From JALYZC01 sp963725645 (GTDB lineage Bacteria; Actinomycetota; Thermoleophilia; Solirubrobacterales; Solirubrobacteraceae): DNA of 64,000 nt. Below, piece after piece: positions 8,065-16,712 of the stretch. Position numbers and translations under genes: made by a program. Below the pieces are notes generated by a model. It was not told where the DNA came from. It saw only the letters and a list, made by a program, of their open reading frames with translations, and did not search any database. The stretch is from NCBI GenBank assembly GCA_963725645.1, contig CAVRZD010000002.1:62001-126000 (forward strand). The letters are read 5' to 3'. Position 1 is the stretch's first letter. Every line of letters starts with the position of its first letter.

Positions 8065-8916
8065 ATGCGCCTCCTCGTCACGGGCGCCGGTGGCATGCTC
8101 GGGCAGGACGTCGTGCATGCCGCTCGCGCTGCCGGCCACGATCCCGCGGCCCTATCCCGCGACCAGCTGGATGTGACCGACCCAGCGGCACCCGCGTCCG
8201 CGGTCGCGGCGGCGCGGCCGGACGCGGTCGTCAACTGCGCCGCGTGGACCGACGTCGACGGGGCCGAGTCCCACCGCGCCGCCGCCGCCGCGGTCAACGG
8301 CGCCGGCGCCGGTCACGTCGCAATCGCGGCGGCCGATGCCGGCCTGCCGCTCGTGCACGTCTCGACCGACTACGTGTTCGACGGGCGCGCGCGCGAGCCC
8401 TACGGCGAATCCGCGGCCACGGCCCCGCTCTCGGTCTACGGCGCCACAAAGCTCGACGGCGAGCACGCCGTGGCGCAGGCAGGCGGCGACCACACGATCG
8501 CCCGCTCGTCGTGGCTGTTCGGCACCGGCGGCCCCAACTTCGTCGAGACGATGCTCCGCCTGGGCAGCGAGCGCGACGCGGTCTCGGTGGTCACCGACCA
8601 GGTCGGCTGCCCGACGTTCACCGGCCACCTGGCCCGCGCGCTCGTGGCGCTCGCCGAGGCGGGGCCGCGCGGCATCGTCCACGTGGCCGGCGCGGGCTCG
8701 TGCTCGTGGCACGACTTCGCGGTCGAGATCTTCCGCCAGGCGGGTGTGGACTGTCGCGTGGACACCGCCACGACCGCGGAGATGGGGCGGCCCGCGCCCC
8801 GGCCCGCCTACAGCGTGCTGGTCTCGGAGCGGCCCGAGGCGCCGCGGCTGCCGGACTGGCGCGAGGGGCTGGCCTCGTACCTGGCCGAGCGCGCGCCGGC
8901 GGGGGCCTCGGCGTGA
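8065..8916 (+). CDS. rmlD: dTDP-4-dehydrorhamnose reductase
   Basis: RmlD performs the last step to dTDP-L-rhamnose, NAD(P)H-dependent reduction of the 4-keto sugar. The 283-residue protein has GAGGMLG at 7-13, the catalytic STDYVFDG (Thr101-Asp102-Tyr103) and YGATK with Tyr125/Lys129. The DQVGCPTF segment typical of RmlD is also present. The ATG at 8065 begins directly with the Rossmann strand MRLLVTG; upstream codons are non-coding. The stop overlaps the rmlB start (GTGA), so the two are translationally coupled. Confidence 0.93.
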   Translation: MRLLVTGAGGMLGQDVVHAARAAGHDPAALSRDQLDVTDPAAPASAVAAARPDAVVNCAAWTDVDGAESHRAAAAAVNGAGAGHVAIAAADAGLPLVHVSTDYVFDGRAREPYGESAATAPLSVYGATKLDGEHAVAQAGGDHTIARSSWLFGTGGPNFVETMLRLGSERDAVSVVTDQVGCPTFTGHLARALVALAEAGPRGIVHVAGAGSCSWHDFAVEIFRQAGVDCRVDTATTAEMGRPAPRPAYSVLVSERPEAPRLPDWREGLASYLAERAPAGASA

Positions 8917-9911
8917 GGCTGCTCGTCTGCGGCGGCGCGGGCTTCATCGGCTCGACCTTCGTGCGTGGGCGCCTGCGCGAGCAAGGCGACGAGGTCGTGG
9001 TGCTCGACAAGCTCACCTACGCCGGCCGCGAGGAGAACCTGGCCGAGGTGCACGACGACCCGAACCTCACCTTCCTGAAGGGGGCGATCGAGGACGCGGC
9101 CACCGTGGGCGAGGCCGTCCAGGGCTGCGACGCCGTGGTCAACTTCGCCGCCGAGACGCACGTGGACCGCTCGATCGCCGATCCCGACGCGTTCATGGTG
9201 ACGAACCTCCAGGGCACACACGTCCTGCTCGAGGTCGCGCGCGAGCGCGACCTGCGCTACCTGCAGGTCTCCACCGACGAGGTGTACGGCTCGATCGAGG
9301 AGGGCACGTTCACCGAGGCCTCGCCGCTTGCCCCGTCGTCTCCCTACAGCGCGAGCAAGGCCGGCGCCGACCTGCTCGTCGCCTCCTACTTCGAGACCTT
9401 CGGGCTGGCGGCGACGATCTGCCGCGGTTCGAACAACTACGGGCCCTACCAGCACCCCGAGAAGCTGATTCCGCTGATGGTCCTCAACGCGCTCGCCGGC
9501 GATCGGCTCCCGGTGTACGGAGACGGCATGAACGTGCGCAACTGGATCTTCGTCGAGGACTTCGCCCGCGCGATCGGCCACGTGCTGGAACACGGCGCGC
9601 CCGGCGAGGCCTACAACGCCGGCGGGCCCGACGAGGAGCCCAACCTCGAGGTGGTCCGCCGCATCCTGGCGCTGTGCGGGCGCGACGACTCGCTGATCGA
9701 CTTCGTGACCGACCGCCCCGGCCACGACCGACGCTACTCGCTCTCCTCGGAGAAGGTGCGGGCGCTTGGCTGGGAGCCGCTGACGCGCTTCGAGGACGGC
9801 CTTGAGCGGACCGTCGAGTGGTACCGCGACAACGGGTGGTGGTGGGAGCCGATCCGCTCTGGCGAGTACCGCGAGTACTACGAGCGGCAGTACGGACGCT
9901 CGCTCGGTTGA
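8913..9911 (+). CDS. rmlB: dTDP-glucose 4,6-dehydratase
   Basis: RmlB converts dTDP-glucose to the 4-keto-6-deoxy sugar using bound NAD+. Visible motifs in the 332 residues are GGAGFIG (7-13), AAETHVDRSI (79-88), STDEVYG with the catalytic Thr121-Asp122-Glu123, YSASK (Tyr145, Lys149) and SNNYGPYQHPEKLIP. The length is normal. The GTG at 8913 overlaps the rmlD stop by 4 bp. Gene order is A-(mini-gene)-D-B; the 3,5-epimerase rmlC must lie elsewhere. Confidence 0.95.
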   Translation: MRLLVCGGAGFIGSTFVRGRLREQGDEVVVLDKLTYAGREENLAEVHDDPNLTFLKGAIEDAATVGEAVQGCDAVVNFAAETHVDRSIADPDAFMVTNLQGTHVLLEVARERDLRYLQVSTDEVYGSIEEGTFTEASPLAPSSPYSASKAGADLLVASYFETFGLAATICRGSNNYGPYQHPEKLIPLMVLNALAGDRLPVYGDGMNVRNWIFVEDFARAIGHVLEHGAPGEAYNAGGPDEEPNLEVVRRILALCGRDDSLIDFVTDRPGHDRRYSLSSEKVRALGWEPLTRFEDGLERTVEWYRDNGWWWEPIRSGEYREYYERQYGRSLG

Positions 9912-9937
9912 CCCTCGCGCCGCCAGCAGCCGCGATC

Positions 9938-9943
9938 TAGACT
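9938..9943 (+). promoter_or_regulatory. -10 element of the TetR gene (probably leaderless)
   Basis: TAGACT ends 6 bases before the ATG at 9950; no Shine-Dalgarno is seen. Confidence 0.5.
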
Positions 9944-9949
9944 GGTCCC

Positions 9950-10591
9950 ATGCCCGACCGCGCGACGGTACCGCGCGGCCGCCATGCGCCTCCGCTGGAA
10001 GTCCGCCTCTCGGTCCAGCGCCGGCGACTGTTCGAGGCGGCCGCTATCGAATTCGCCCGTTCGGGCTACGCCGAGGCGAGCGCCGAGGCGATCTCCCGTG
10101 CCGCGGGGATGTCGAAGGCGACGTTCTACGAGCACTTCGCCAACAAGGAGGAGTGCATCTTGGCCCTGTTCGACCTGGCCGCGACCGAGGTCCTGCAGGC
10201 GATGGCCGCGGGCACCGAGGCCGCCGGCACTGACCCGCTCCAGCGCATGCGCGGCGGGCTGCGCGCGTTCCTGGAGATTCTGGCCGAGCACCCGAGCGAG
10301 TCGCAGACGCTGCTGGTCGAGATCATCGGCGCCGGGCCGCGGGCCGCCCAGCGCCGCGACGAGGTGTTCGCCCGCTTCGCCGCGGCGATCGACGCCGAGA
10401 ACGCCGTCGCCGCCCGTGCCGGCACGGTCGCGCGATTGGCGTCGCCCGACGACGCCTACGCGATCGTGGGCGCAGCCGCCGAGCTCGCCGCGCGTCAGGT
10501 GCGCCTGGGCGTCCCCAGCGACGTGCGCGAGCTCGAGCCCGTGATCGAGCGGCTGATCGTCGGCATGGTGGCGCCGCCCGGCGGCAGGTGA
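9950..10591 (+). CDS. TetR/AcrR-family transcriptional regulator
   Basis: The 213-residue protein has a classic TetR N-terminal domain at about 22-70: RRRLFEAAAIEFARSGYAEA, then ISRAAGMSKATFYEHFANKE. The remaining ~140 residues form an all-helical ligand and dimerisation domain with no recognisable ligand specificity. Its stop overlaps the GTG of udgB (GTGA), so repressor and DNA glycosylase are likely co-transcribed. That is an unusual pairing and might reflect convenience rather than regulation. Targets are unknown. Confidence 0.88.
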   Translation: MPDRATVPRGRHAPPLEVRLSVQRRRLFEAAAIEFARSGYAEASAEAISRAAGMSKATFYEHFANKEECILALFDLAATEVLQAMAAGTEAAGTDPLQRMRGGLRAFLEILAEHPSESQTLLVEIIGAGPRAAQRRDEVFARFAAAIDAENAVAARAGTVARLASPDDAYAIVGAAAELAARQVRLGVPSDVRELEPVIERLIVGMVAPPGGR

Positions 10592-11292
10592 GGCCGGCGG
10601 CGGCGGACCTGGCGGAGCTCGAGGCAAAGGTCACCCGCTGCCGGCGCTGCCCGCGCCTGGTTGCCTGGCGCGAACAGGTCGCGCGTGAGAAGCGGGCGTC
10701 CTTCGCCGACTGGGACTACTGGGGCCGCCCGCTTCCGGGCTTCGGCGATCCCGCCGCCCGGATCCTCGTGCTCGGCCTGGCGCCCGCGGCGCACGGCGCC
10801 AACCGGACGGGCCGCATCTTCACCGGCGACCGCTCGGGCGACTGGCTCTTCGCCGCCATGCATCGAGCCGGCCTGGCGAACCAGCCGGCGTCGGTCGCCC
10901 GCGACGACGGCCTGCGCCTGCACGACGCCTGGGTCACCGCCGCGGTGCGCTGCGCGCCGCCCGCCAACCGCCCCACCCCGCTGGAGCGCGACACCTGCCT
11001 GCCGTGGACGGAGCGCGAGCTGGCGCTGCTCCCGCGCGTGCGCGTGGTCGTGTGCCTTGGCGCGTTCGCGTGGGACGCCGCGCTGCGGGTGCGCGCGGCG
11101 CTCGGCGAGCCGGCGCCGCGCCCCAAGCCGCGCTTCGGTCACGGCGCCGAGGCGCCAGGCGAGCCCCTCACCCTTCTCGGCTGCTTTCACCCCTCCCAGC
11201 AGAACACGTTCACCGGCCGGCTCACGGAGCCCATGCTCGATGCCGTGTTCGCGCGGGCGCGGGCGCTGGCCGGGACCGCCGGCGGCGGCTGA
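10588..11292 (+). CDS. udgB: Family 5 uracil-DNA glycosylase
   Basis: This base-excision repair enzyme removes uracil and some other deaminated bases from DNA. Family-5 motifs are clear: GLAPAAHGANRTGRIFTGD at about 63-81 and FHPSQQNTFTGRLT at about 200-213. Four cysteines (18, 21, 122, 137) are placed to hold the 4Fe-4S cluster of family 4/5 enzymes. The 234 residues are normal length. UdgB suits a high-GC genome exposed to cytosine deamination. Translation begins at GTG 10588, overlapping the TetR stop. A strong hairpin follows at 11321. Confidence 0.92.
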   Translation: MRPAAADLAELEAKVTRCRRCPRLVAWREQVAREKRASFADWDYWGRPLPGFGDPAARILVLGLAPAAHGANRTGRIFTGDRSGDWLFAAMHRAGLANQPASVARDDGLRLHDAWVTAAVRCAPPANRPTPLERDTCLPWTERELALLPRVRVVVCLGAFAWDAALRVRAALGEPAPRPKPRFGHGAEAPGEPLTLLGCFHPSQQNTFTGRLTEPMLDAVFARARALAGTAGGG

Positions 11293-11320
11293 GCCGCGCT
11301 GCATTCACCTACGACGGTGA

Positions 11321-11352
11321 CCGGGGCTCCCCGGACGCGCGGGGAGCCCCGG
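11321..11352. terminator. Strong GC hairpin between convergent genes
   Basis: A perfect 13-bp stem (arms 11321-11333 and 11340-11352) with a 6-base loop lies 28 bp after udgB and 26 bp before the end of the minus-strand gene at 11379. There is no U-tract, as is common in high-GC actinobacteria, so it could serve both strands. Confidence 0.6.
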
Positions 11353-11378
11353 AGCCACGGTTCCCGCGGGACGACGGA

Positions 11379-11723
11379 TCATCCCGCGTCGCCCGGTCCC
11401 GGGGAGTCGGCGAAGCGGGGTCTCAGAGCTTCGCCGGCAGACAGGCCCGGCATCGAGCTTGCAGACCTCGATGCCGGGCCGTCATCGTGCGGCGCGTCAG
11501 AAGCCGCCGCTCGACGATCGTGAGCCGCGTCCCGACGCGCGGCGTCCAGCAATTCGCGCCACCGTTCCCGCTTCGCCGCGTAGTCCGGGGTCAGCGTGCC
11601 GTCGACCGCGTCGACGACGGCCAGCCATTGAAGCGCGGAGACGTAGTCGCCGTTGGCGGCGTCGTCCTCAGCCCAGGAGAGCGACTGCAGCGTGGCACGT
11701 CGGTGGCGAGCGTCGGCATACAT
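11379..11723 (-). CDS. Hypothetical protein with conserved-looking helical core
   Basis: A 114-residue product not tied to a named family. Residues 1-60 look genuinely protein-like (RHRRATLQSLSWAEDDAANG, then DYVSALQWLAVVDAVDG and AAKRERWREL), an all-alpha segment resembling small uncharacterised actinobacterial proteins. The last ~40 residues are low-complexity, and a 14-bp perfect inverted repeat (11444-11480) falls within their coding sequence, so the true stop could differ. The start at ATG 11723 is preferred to 11813, which would run into the divergent gene. It faces the RHH-like gene across 68 bp. Confidence 0.55.
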   Translation of the reverse strand: MYADARHRRATLQSLSWAEDDAANGDYVSALQWLAVVDAVDGTLTPDYAAKRERWRELLDAARRDAAHDRRAAASDAPHDDGPASRSASSMPGLSAGEALRPRFADSPGPGDAG

Positions 11724-11791
11724 GCGTAGAGCGATAGCGCATCCGGTTGCGCTTCCGGTAGCGATGCTAGTCTGGTGCGTGCACGCCGTCA

Positions 11792-12211
11792 ATGCCCGCC
11801 GTCCGAATGTCACCAGAGACCAAGCCCAAGCGATCGCCCTCCGGCCGCAAGAGCGGCCTGCGAGCGACGACGATCCGCTTCACTGCGGATCTCTGGACGC
11901 AGCTCGAAGCGGAGGCCGAGCTTGCCGGCGTCAGCGTAGCCCAGTACGTCCGCGACGCAGCGCTCATTCGCGTGACCTGGGAAGCCCTGCGCAGAGACGC
12001 TCGGGCATATCGGACGGCCGCGACCGCGCTGGACCAGCCGCCGCAGCCGCCGTCCAAGCCCCGCGAAGCCGCGCGCGAGCTGAGGAAGGAGAGCCGCGCG
12101 GTGCGCGCGCAGGCCGGCCAGGCCAGCCGACGCGCGCGTGAGCTCGCGAACCGCCTTGACGAGGAGAGGCAGGAGCTCGAACGGCAACGGCGCCGGACCG
12201 ACCCCGGGTAA
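11792..12211 (+). CDS. Ribbon-helix-helix-like small DNA-binding protein
   Basis: The 139-residue product has a segment resembling the MetJ/Arc ribbon-helix-helix fold: a strand (GLRATTIRF), then two helices (TADLWTQLEAEAELAG and SVAQYVRDAALIR). A long charged coiled-coil tail rich in Arg, Glu and Gln follows. Such proteins are often plasmid- or toxin-linked regulators, but no toxin gene is adjacent. The start may be the ATG at 11807. A candidate promoter (TTGCGC 11747-11752, TAGTCT 11768-11773, 15-bp gap) lies in the divergent spacer. Function is uncertain. Confidence 0.6.
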   Translation: MPAVRMSPETKPKRSPSGRKSGLRATTIRFTADLWTQLEAEAELAGVSVAQYVRDAALIRVTWEALRRDARAYRTAATALDQPPQPPSKPREAARELRKESRAVRAQAGQASRRARELANRLDEERQELERQRRRTDPG

Positions 12212-12249
12212 CGCGCCTCCGCTGGCTCGGGACGCCGGCCGCGCCGCGC

Positions 12250-12255
12250 TAGGCT
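12250..12255 (+). promoter_or_regulatory. -10 element of lhr (probably leaderless)
   Basis: TAGGCT ends 6 bases before the ATG at 12262; no Shine-Dalgarno. Confidence 0.5.
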
Positions 12256-12261
12256 CGTCCG

Positions 12262-15200
12262 ATGCCGCTGTCCCAGTTCTCCGAGCGCACGCGCGCGTGG
12301 TTTGAGGGCGCCTTCGCGGCCCCGACGCCGGCGCAGGAACAGGCCTGGCCGGCGATCGCGACCGGCGACCACGTGCTGCTCTCCGCACCGACCGGGTCCG
12401 GCAAGACGCTGGCCGCATTCCTGTGGGCGCTCGACCGGCTCGCGACCGACCCCGGGGCCCGCGGCGAATCCGTGGGCGCCCAGGGGGAGCGGCGCACGCG
12501 GCTCGTCTACGTCTCCCCGCTGAAGGCGCTCTCCTACGACATCGAGCGCAACCTTCGCGCCCCGCTGAAGGGCATCGGCGCCGACATCTCGGTGGCCATT
12601 CGCACGGGCGACACGCCCCAGCGCGAGCGCGCGGCGATGCGGCGCCATCCGCCCGACGTGCTGATCACGACGCCCGAGTCGCTCTACCTGATCCTGACCT
12701 CCCAGGCGAGAGAAATGCTGACGGGTGCGCAGTGGGCGATCGTGGACGAGATCCACGCCGTCGCGCAGACCAAGCGCGGCGCGCACCTCGCCCTCACGCT
12801 CGAGCGGCTCGAGGCGCTCGCCGAACGTCCGCTGCAGCGCATCGGATTGAGCGCGACCCAACGTCCGCTCGAGGAGGTCGGGCGGTTCCTCGTCGGCCCG
12901 CAGCGGACCTGCCGGGTGGTCGACGCCGGCATGCGCAAGCCGCTGGACCTGAAGATCCACGTGCCGGTCGAGTCCATGGTCGAGCCGGACGCCGGCGCCG
13001 ACCTCGAGGCGGTGCCGGGAGGAGAGTCGACGCAACAGTCGATCTGGCCGGCGATCTACCCGGAGCTGCTGCGTCTCGTCCAGGAGCACCGCTCGACGAT
13101 CGTGTTCGTCAACAACCGCCGCGCGGCCGAGCGCCTCGCGCTGCGCCTGAACGAGCTCGCGGCGGCGGAGGACGAGGACCACGATCCCCAGGGCCCCGCG
13201 GCGCCGCCCGAGATCGCGCGGGCGCACCACGGCTCGCTGGCCCGCGAGGAGCGCCTCGTCGTGGAGGAGGAGCTGAAGTCCGGCCGCCTCCCGTGCCTCG
13301 TCGCCACCTCGTCGCTGGAGCTGGGCATCGATATGGGCGCGGTGGACCTCGTGCTCCAGGTCGAGTCGCCGAAGTCGGTCTCGCGCGGAATGCAGCGCAT
13401 CGGCCGCGCGGGCCACAACGTCGGCGACGTCTCCAAGGGCCGCATCTTTCCCAAGTTCCGCGCCGACCTGCTCGAGTGCGCGGTGGTCGCGCGGCGCATG
13501 CGCGAGGGGGATATCGAGGCCACCGTCGTTCCCCGCAACCCGCTCGACGTGCTCGCGCAGCAGATCGTGGCGATCGCCGCCTCGGACGAGGTCGTGGCCG
13601 TCGACGAGCTGCATGCGCTGGTGACGCGGACCCACAGCTACGCCGAGCTCTCGCGCGCTCAGCTCGAGAACGTGCTCGACATGCTCGACGGCCGCTACCC
13701 CTCCAGCGAGTTCGGCGACCTCCGCCCGCGAATCGTCTGGGACCGCGTGGCCGGCACGATCCGGCCGCGCCGCGGTGCGCGCCAGCTCGCGGTCACGAAC
13801 GCCGGCACGATCCCCGACCGCGGGTTGTTCGCGGTGACGCTCCCCGACGGCCGCCGCGTGGGCGAGCTCGACGAGGAGATGGTGTACGAGACCCGCCCGG
13901 GCCAGACGTTCCTGCTCGGGGCCTCGAGCTGGCGGATCGAGGAGATCGGCCGCGACCGCGTCGTCGTCACGCCGGCCCCCGGCGTCCCGGGCGCGGTGCC
14001 GTTCTGGAAGGGCGACGGTGTCGGCCGCCCGAAGGAGCTGGGCGAGGCGATCGGCGCCTTCTCGCGCTGGGCGGTCGAGCAGCCCGCGGAGGTCCTCGAG
14101 CGGGACTTCGACCTCGACGAGCTCGCGGCCCGCAACCTGCTCGCGTTCCTGCACGAGCAGCAGGCCGCGACGCGCGTCGTCCCGTCGGACCGGACCATCG
14201 TGATCGAGCGCTTCCGCGACGAGATCGGGGACTGGCGCGTCTGCGTGCTCTCACCCTACGGCGGCCGCGTACACGCGGCCTGGGGACTGGCGCTGTCGGC
14301 GCGCATCCGCGACGAGTTCGGGCTGGAGTCCGACGCAATCTGGTCGGACGACGGCATCATCGTCCATCTTCCCGACGCCGACGAGGCGCCCGGCGCCGAG
14401 CTCGTGCTCGTCGCGCCGGACGAGGTCGAGGAGCGCGTCGTCGCCGAGCTGGGCTCCTCCGCGCTGTTCGGTGCGCGCTTCCGCGAGAACGCCGCCAGGG
14501 CGCTGCTGATCCCGCGCGCCTACCCCGGGAAGCGCACGCCGCTGTGGCAGCAGCGGCTGAAGGCGCAGACGCTGCTCGAGGTGGCCAAGCGCTACGGCGA
14601 ATTTCCGGTGGTGCTGGAGACGTACCGCGAGTGCCTCCGAGACGTGCTCGACCTGCCCGGGCTCGAAGAGCTCCTCGGCCGCCTGTGGCGGCGTTCGATT
14701 TCCATCGTGGAGGTGGAGACCCAGACCGCGTCCCCGTTCGCCTCCTCGCTGCTGTTCGACTACGTCGCCACCTACATGTACGAGGGCGACGCCCCCAATG
14801 CCGAGCGACGCGCCGCCGCCCTGTCGCTCGACCGCGACCTGCTGCGCGAGCTGCTCGGGCAGGAGGAGCTACGGGAGCTGATCGATCCGGCGGCGCTCGA
14901 GCAGGTCGAGGCCGACCTGCAGCACCGCTCGGAGCGCACCCAGGCGGAGACGCGCGACGCCCTCCACGACGTCCTGCGCGACCTCGGCGACCTGAACCGG
15001 GACGAGGTCCGTGCGCGCGTGCTCGGGGGCGTGGACGCGGACGCCATGCTGGCCGAGCTCGAGCGGGAGCGGAGGGCGATCCGGCTGCGGCTGGCGGGCG
15101 AGGAGCGCTGGACGGCCGCCGAGGACGCGGGCATGTACCGCGACGCCTTCGGTGCGGTCCCGCCGAGCGGCCTCCCGGACAGCTTCCTCGGCCCCGTGGC

Positions 15201-16689
15201 CGACCCGCTGCAGCGCATCGTGCGCCGCCACGCCCAGACCCACGGGCCGTTCACGACGCGGGAGCTGCGCGACCGCTACGGGATCGATCCGGGCGTCGCG
15301 CTGCGCGAGCTCGAGCGCGCCGGCACCCTCGTGCAGGGGGAGCTGCGCCCCGGCGGAACCGAGCGGGAATGGTGTGATCCCGAGGTGCTGCGCCGCCTTC
15401 GCCGCGCCTCGCTGGCGGTGCTGCGCCGGGAGATCGAGCCGGCCGACCAGCGCGCCTTCGCTCGCTTCGCGGCGTCGTGGCAGGGGATCGACCGCCACCC
15501 GGCTCAGGGCGCCGGCATCGACCGCCTCCGGGAGGCGCTCGTCCCGCTGCAGGGCATCGCGCTGCCGGTCGAGGCGTGGGAGCGCGACGTGCTGCCCCGT
15601 CGGGTCGGCGCCTACTCGCCGACGTGGATGGACCAGCTGTGCGCCAGCGGCGAGCTCGTGTGGATCGGCGCCGGCGCCATCGGGCGGCGCTCGGGGCGCG
15701 TGGCGCTGTACTTCCGCGAGGATGCCTCGCACGTGGGGCCGCCGCCGTGGAAAGGCGACCCGCCGGCCGAGCCCGAGCACGACGCGGTGCGCAAGCGGCT
15801 TGTCGCCGGCGCCTGCTTCTTCACCGACCTGCTCGTCGACGTCGACCTGGCGCCCGAGCAGCTGCAGGAGGCCCTGTGGGACCTCGCGTGGGCCGGCGAG
15901 GTGACCAACGACGCATTCGCGCCGCTGCGCGCCCCACGGCTGACCCTGGCCCGCGCGCAGCGGGAACAGGCGCGGCGGTCCGGCCGGCGCTTCGCCGCCC
16001 GGCGCACCGGCGCGCAGGCCCAGGTGCAGGGTCGTTGGTCGCTGGTCTCGACGCTCCTGCGCGACGCGCCCGATCCAGGCCAGCGCCGGCGCGCGCTGGC
16101 CGAGCTCCTGCTCGAGCGCTACGGCATCGTCACTCGCGAGCAGGTGCTGGCCGAGGGGATCCCCGGCGGGTTCTCGGCCGTGTACGACTCGCTCGCCGCG
16201 CTGGAGACGCTCGGGATCGCGCGCCGCGGCTACTTCGTCGAGGGGCTCGGCGGCGCGCAGTTCGCGCTGCCAGGGGCGGTCGAGCGCCTGCGCGCACAGC
16301 GAGTCGACGACGAGGAGGCACCCCTCGTGCTCGCCGCGGTCGACCCGGCGCAGCCCTACGGCGCGGCGCTGCCGTGGCCCAAGCGGGACGGCGAGGCCGA
16401 CGCCCGCCGTCCCCAGCGCGTGGCGGGCGCCCAGGTCGTGCTCGTCGGCGCCGAACCAGTCCTCTACCTCGAGCGCTCGGGCAAGGGCCTGCTCACGCTC
16501 GTCGAGGAGGACGATTCCCGCGTGCGCTCCGCGCTGGAGGCGCTCGCCGCCCACGTGCGCGCCGGCCGCATCCGGCGGATCGGCATCGAGCGTGTCAACG
16601 GCGAACCCGTGGCCGGCACGCCGCTGGCCGCCGTGCTGATCGAGCTCGGATTCCGGCAGAGTCCGCGCGCGCTCACCCTCAGCGCGTAG
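12262..16689 (+). CDS. lhr: Lhr-family ATP-dependent DNA helicase
   Basis: The 1475-residue Lhr (large helicase-related) protein is a 3'-5' helicase that unwinds RNA:DNA hybrids and is linked to repair in mycobacteria. Walker A is SAPTGSGKT at 41-49, the DEAH-type box is VDEIH near 160-164, SAT motif LSATQ follows, and motif VI SRGMQRIGRAGH is near 374-385. The winged-helix and Lhr-specific domains continue to about residue 850. The last ~600 residues form the long C-terminal domain seen in full-length Lhr (~1500 residues). The nei2 glycosylase starts 23 bp later, the same neighbour order as in mycobacteria. Confidence 0.93.
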   Translation: MPLSQFSERTRAWFEGAFAAPTPAQEQAWPAIATGDHVLLSAPTGSGKTLAAFLWALDRLATDPGARGESVGAQGERRTRLVYVSPLKALSYDIERNLRAPLKGIGADISVAIRTGDTPQRERAAMRRHPPDVLITTPESLYLILTSQAREMLTGAQWAIVDEIHAVAQTKRGAHLALTLERLEALAERPLQRIGLSATQRPLEEVGRFLVGPQRTCRVVDAGMRKPLDLKIHVPVESMVEPDAGADLEAVPGGESTQQSIWPAIYPELLRLVQEHRSTIVFVNNRRAAERLALRLNELAAAEDEDHDPQGPAAPPEIARAHHGSLAREERLVVEEELKSGRLPCLVATSSLELGIDMGAVDLVLQVESPKSVSRGMQRIGRAGHNVGDVSKGRIFPKFRADLLECAVVARRMREGDIEATVVPRNPLDVLAQQIVAIAASDEVVAVDELHALVTRTHSYAELSRAQLENVLDMLDGRYPSSEFGDLRPRIVWDRVAGTIRPRRGARQLAVTNAGTIPDRGLFAVTLPDGRRVGELDEEMVYETRPGQTFLLGASSWRIEEIGRDRVVVTPAPGVPGAVPFWKGDGVGRPKELGEAIGAFSRWAVEQPAEVLERDFDLDELAARNLLAFLHEQQAATRVVPSDRTIVIERFRDEIGDWRVCVLSPYGGRVHAAWGLALSARIRDEFGLESDAIWSDDGIIVHLPDADEAPGAELVLVAPDEVEERVVAELGSSALFGARFRENAARALLIPRAYPGKRTPLWQQRLKAQTLLEVAKRYGEFPVVLETYRECLRDVLDLPGLEELLGRLWRRSISIVEVETQTASPFASSLLFDYVATYMYEGDAPNAERRAAALSLDRDLLRELLGQEELRELIDPAALEQVEADLQHRSERTQAETRDALHDVLRDLGDLNRDEVRARVLGGVDADAMLAELERERRAIRLRLAGEERWTAAEDAGMYRDAFGAVPPSGLPDSFLGPVADPLQRIVRRHAQTHGPFTTRELRDRYGIDPGVALRELERAGTLVQGELRPGGTEREWCDPEVLRRLRRASLAVLRREIEPADQRAFARFAASWQGIDRHPAQGAGIDRLREALVPLQGIALPVEAWERDVLPRRVGAYSPTWMDQLCASGELVWIGAGAIGRRSGRVALYFREDASHVGPPPWKGDPPAEPEHDAVRKRLVAGACFFTDLLVDVDLAPEQLQEALWDLAWAGEVTNDAFAPLRAPRLTLARAQREQARRSGRRFAARRTGAQAQVQGRWSLVSTLLRDAPDPGQRRRALAELLLERYGIVTREQVLAEGIPGGFSAVYDSLAALETLGIARRGYFVEGLGGAQFALPGAVERLRAQRVDDEEAPLVLAAVDPAQPYGAALPWPKRDGEADARRPQRVAGAQVVLVGAEPVLYLERSGKGLLTLVEEDDSRVRSALEALAAHVRAGRIRRIGIERVNGEPVAGTPLAAVLIELGFRQSPRALTLSA

Positions 16690-16698
16690 CCGGCTCCG

Positions 16699-16704
16699 TA
16701 TCCT
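16699..16704 (+). promoter_or_regulatory. -10 element of nei2 (possible internal promoter)
   Basis: TATCCT ends 8 bases before the ATG at 16713, which would allow nei2 to be made independently of lhr. Confidence 0.4.
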
Positions 16705-16712
16705 CGGGCGGC

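Noticed and set aside
11293..12250. Small mobile island (RHH-like gene, hairpins, hypothetical gene)
   Set aside because: No integrase, transposase, toxin or terminal repeats; the RHH-like gene alone does not support mobility.
11767..14154. 795-codon minus-strand frame over the lhr gene
   Set aside because: Composition is the complement of coding DNA and helicase motifs lie on the other strand.
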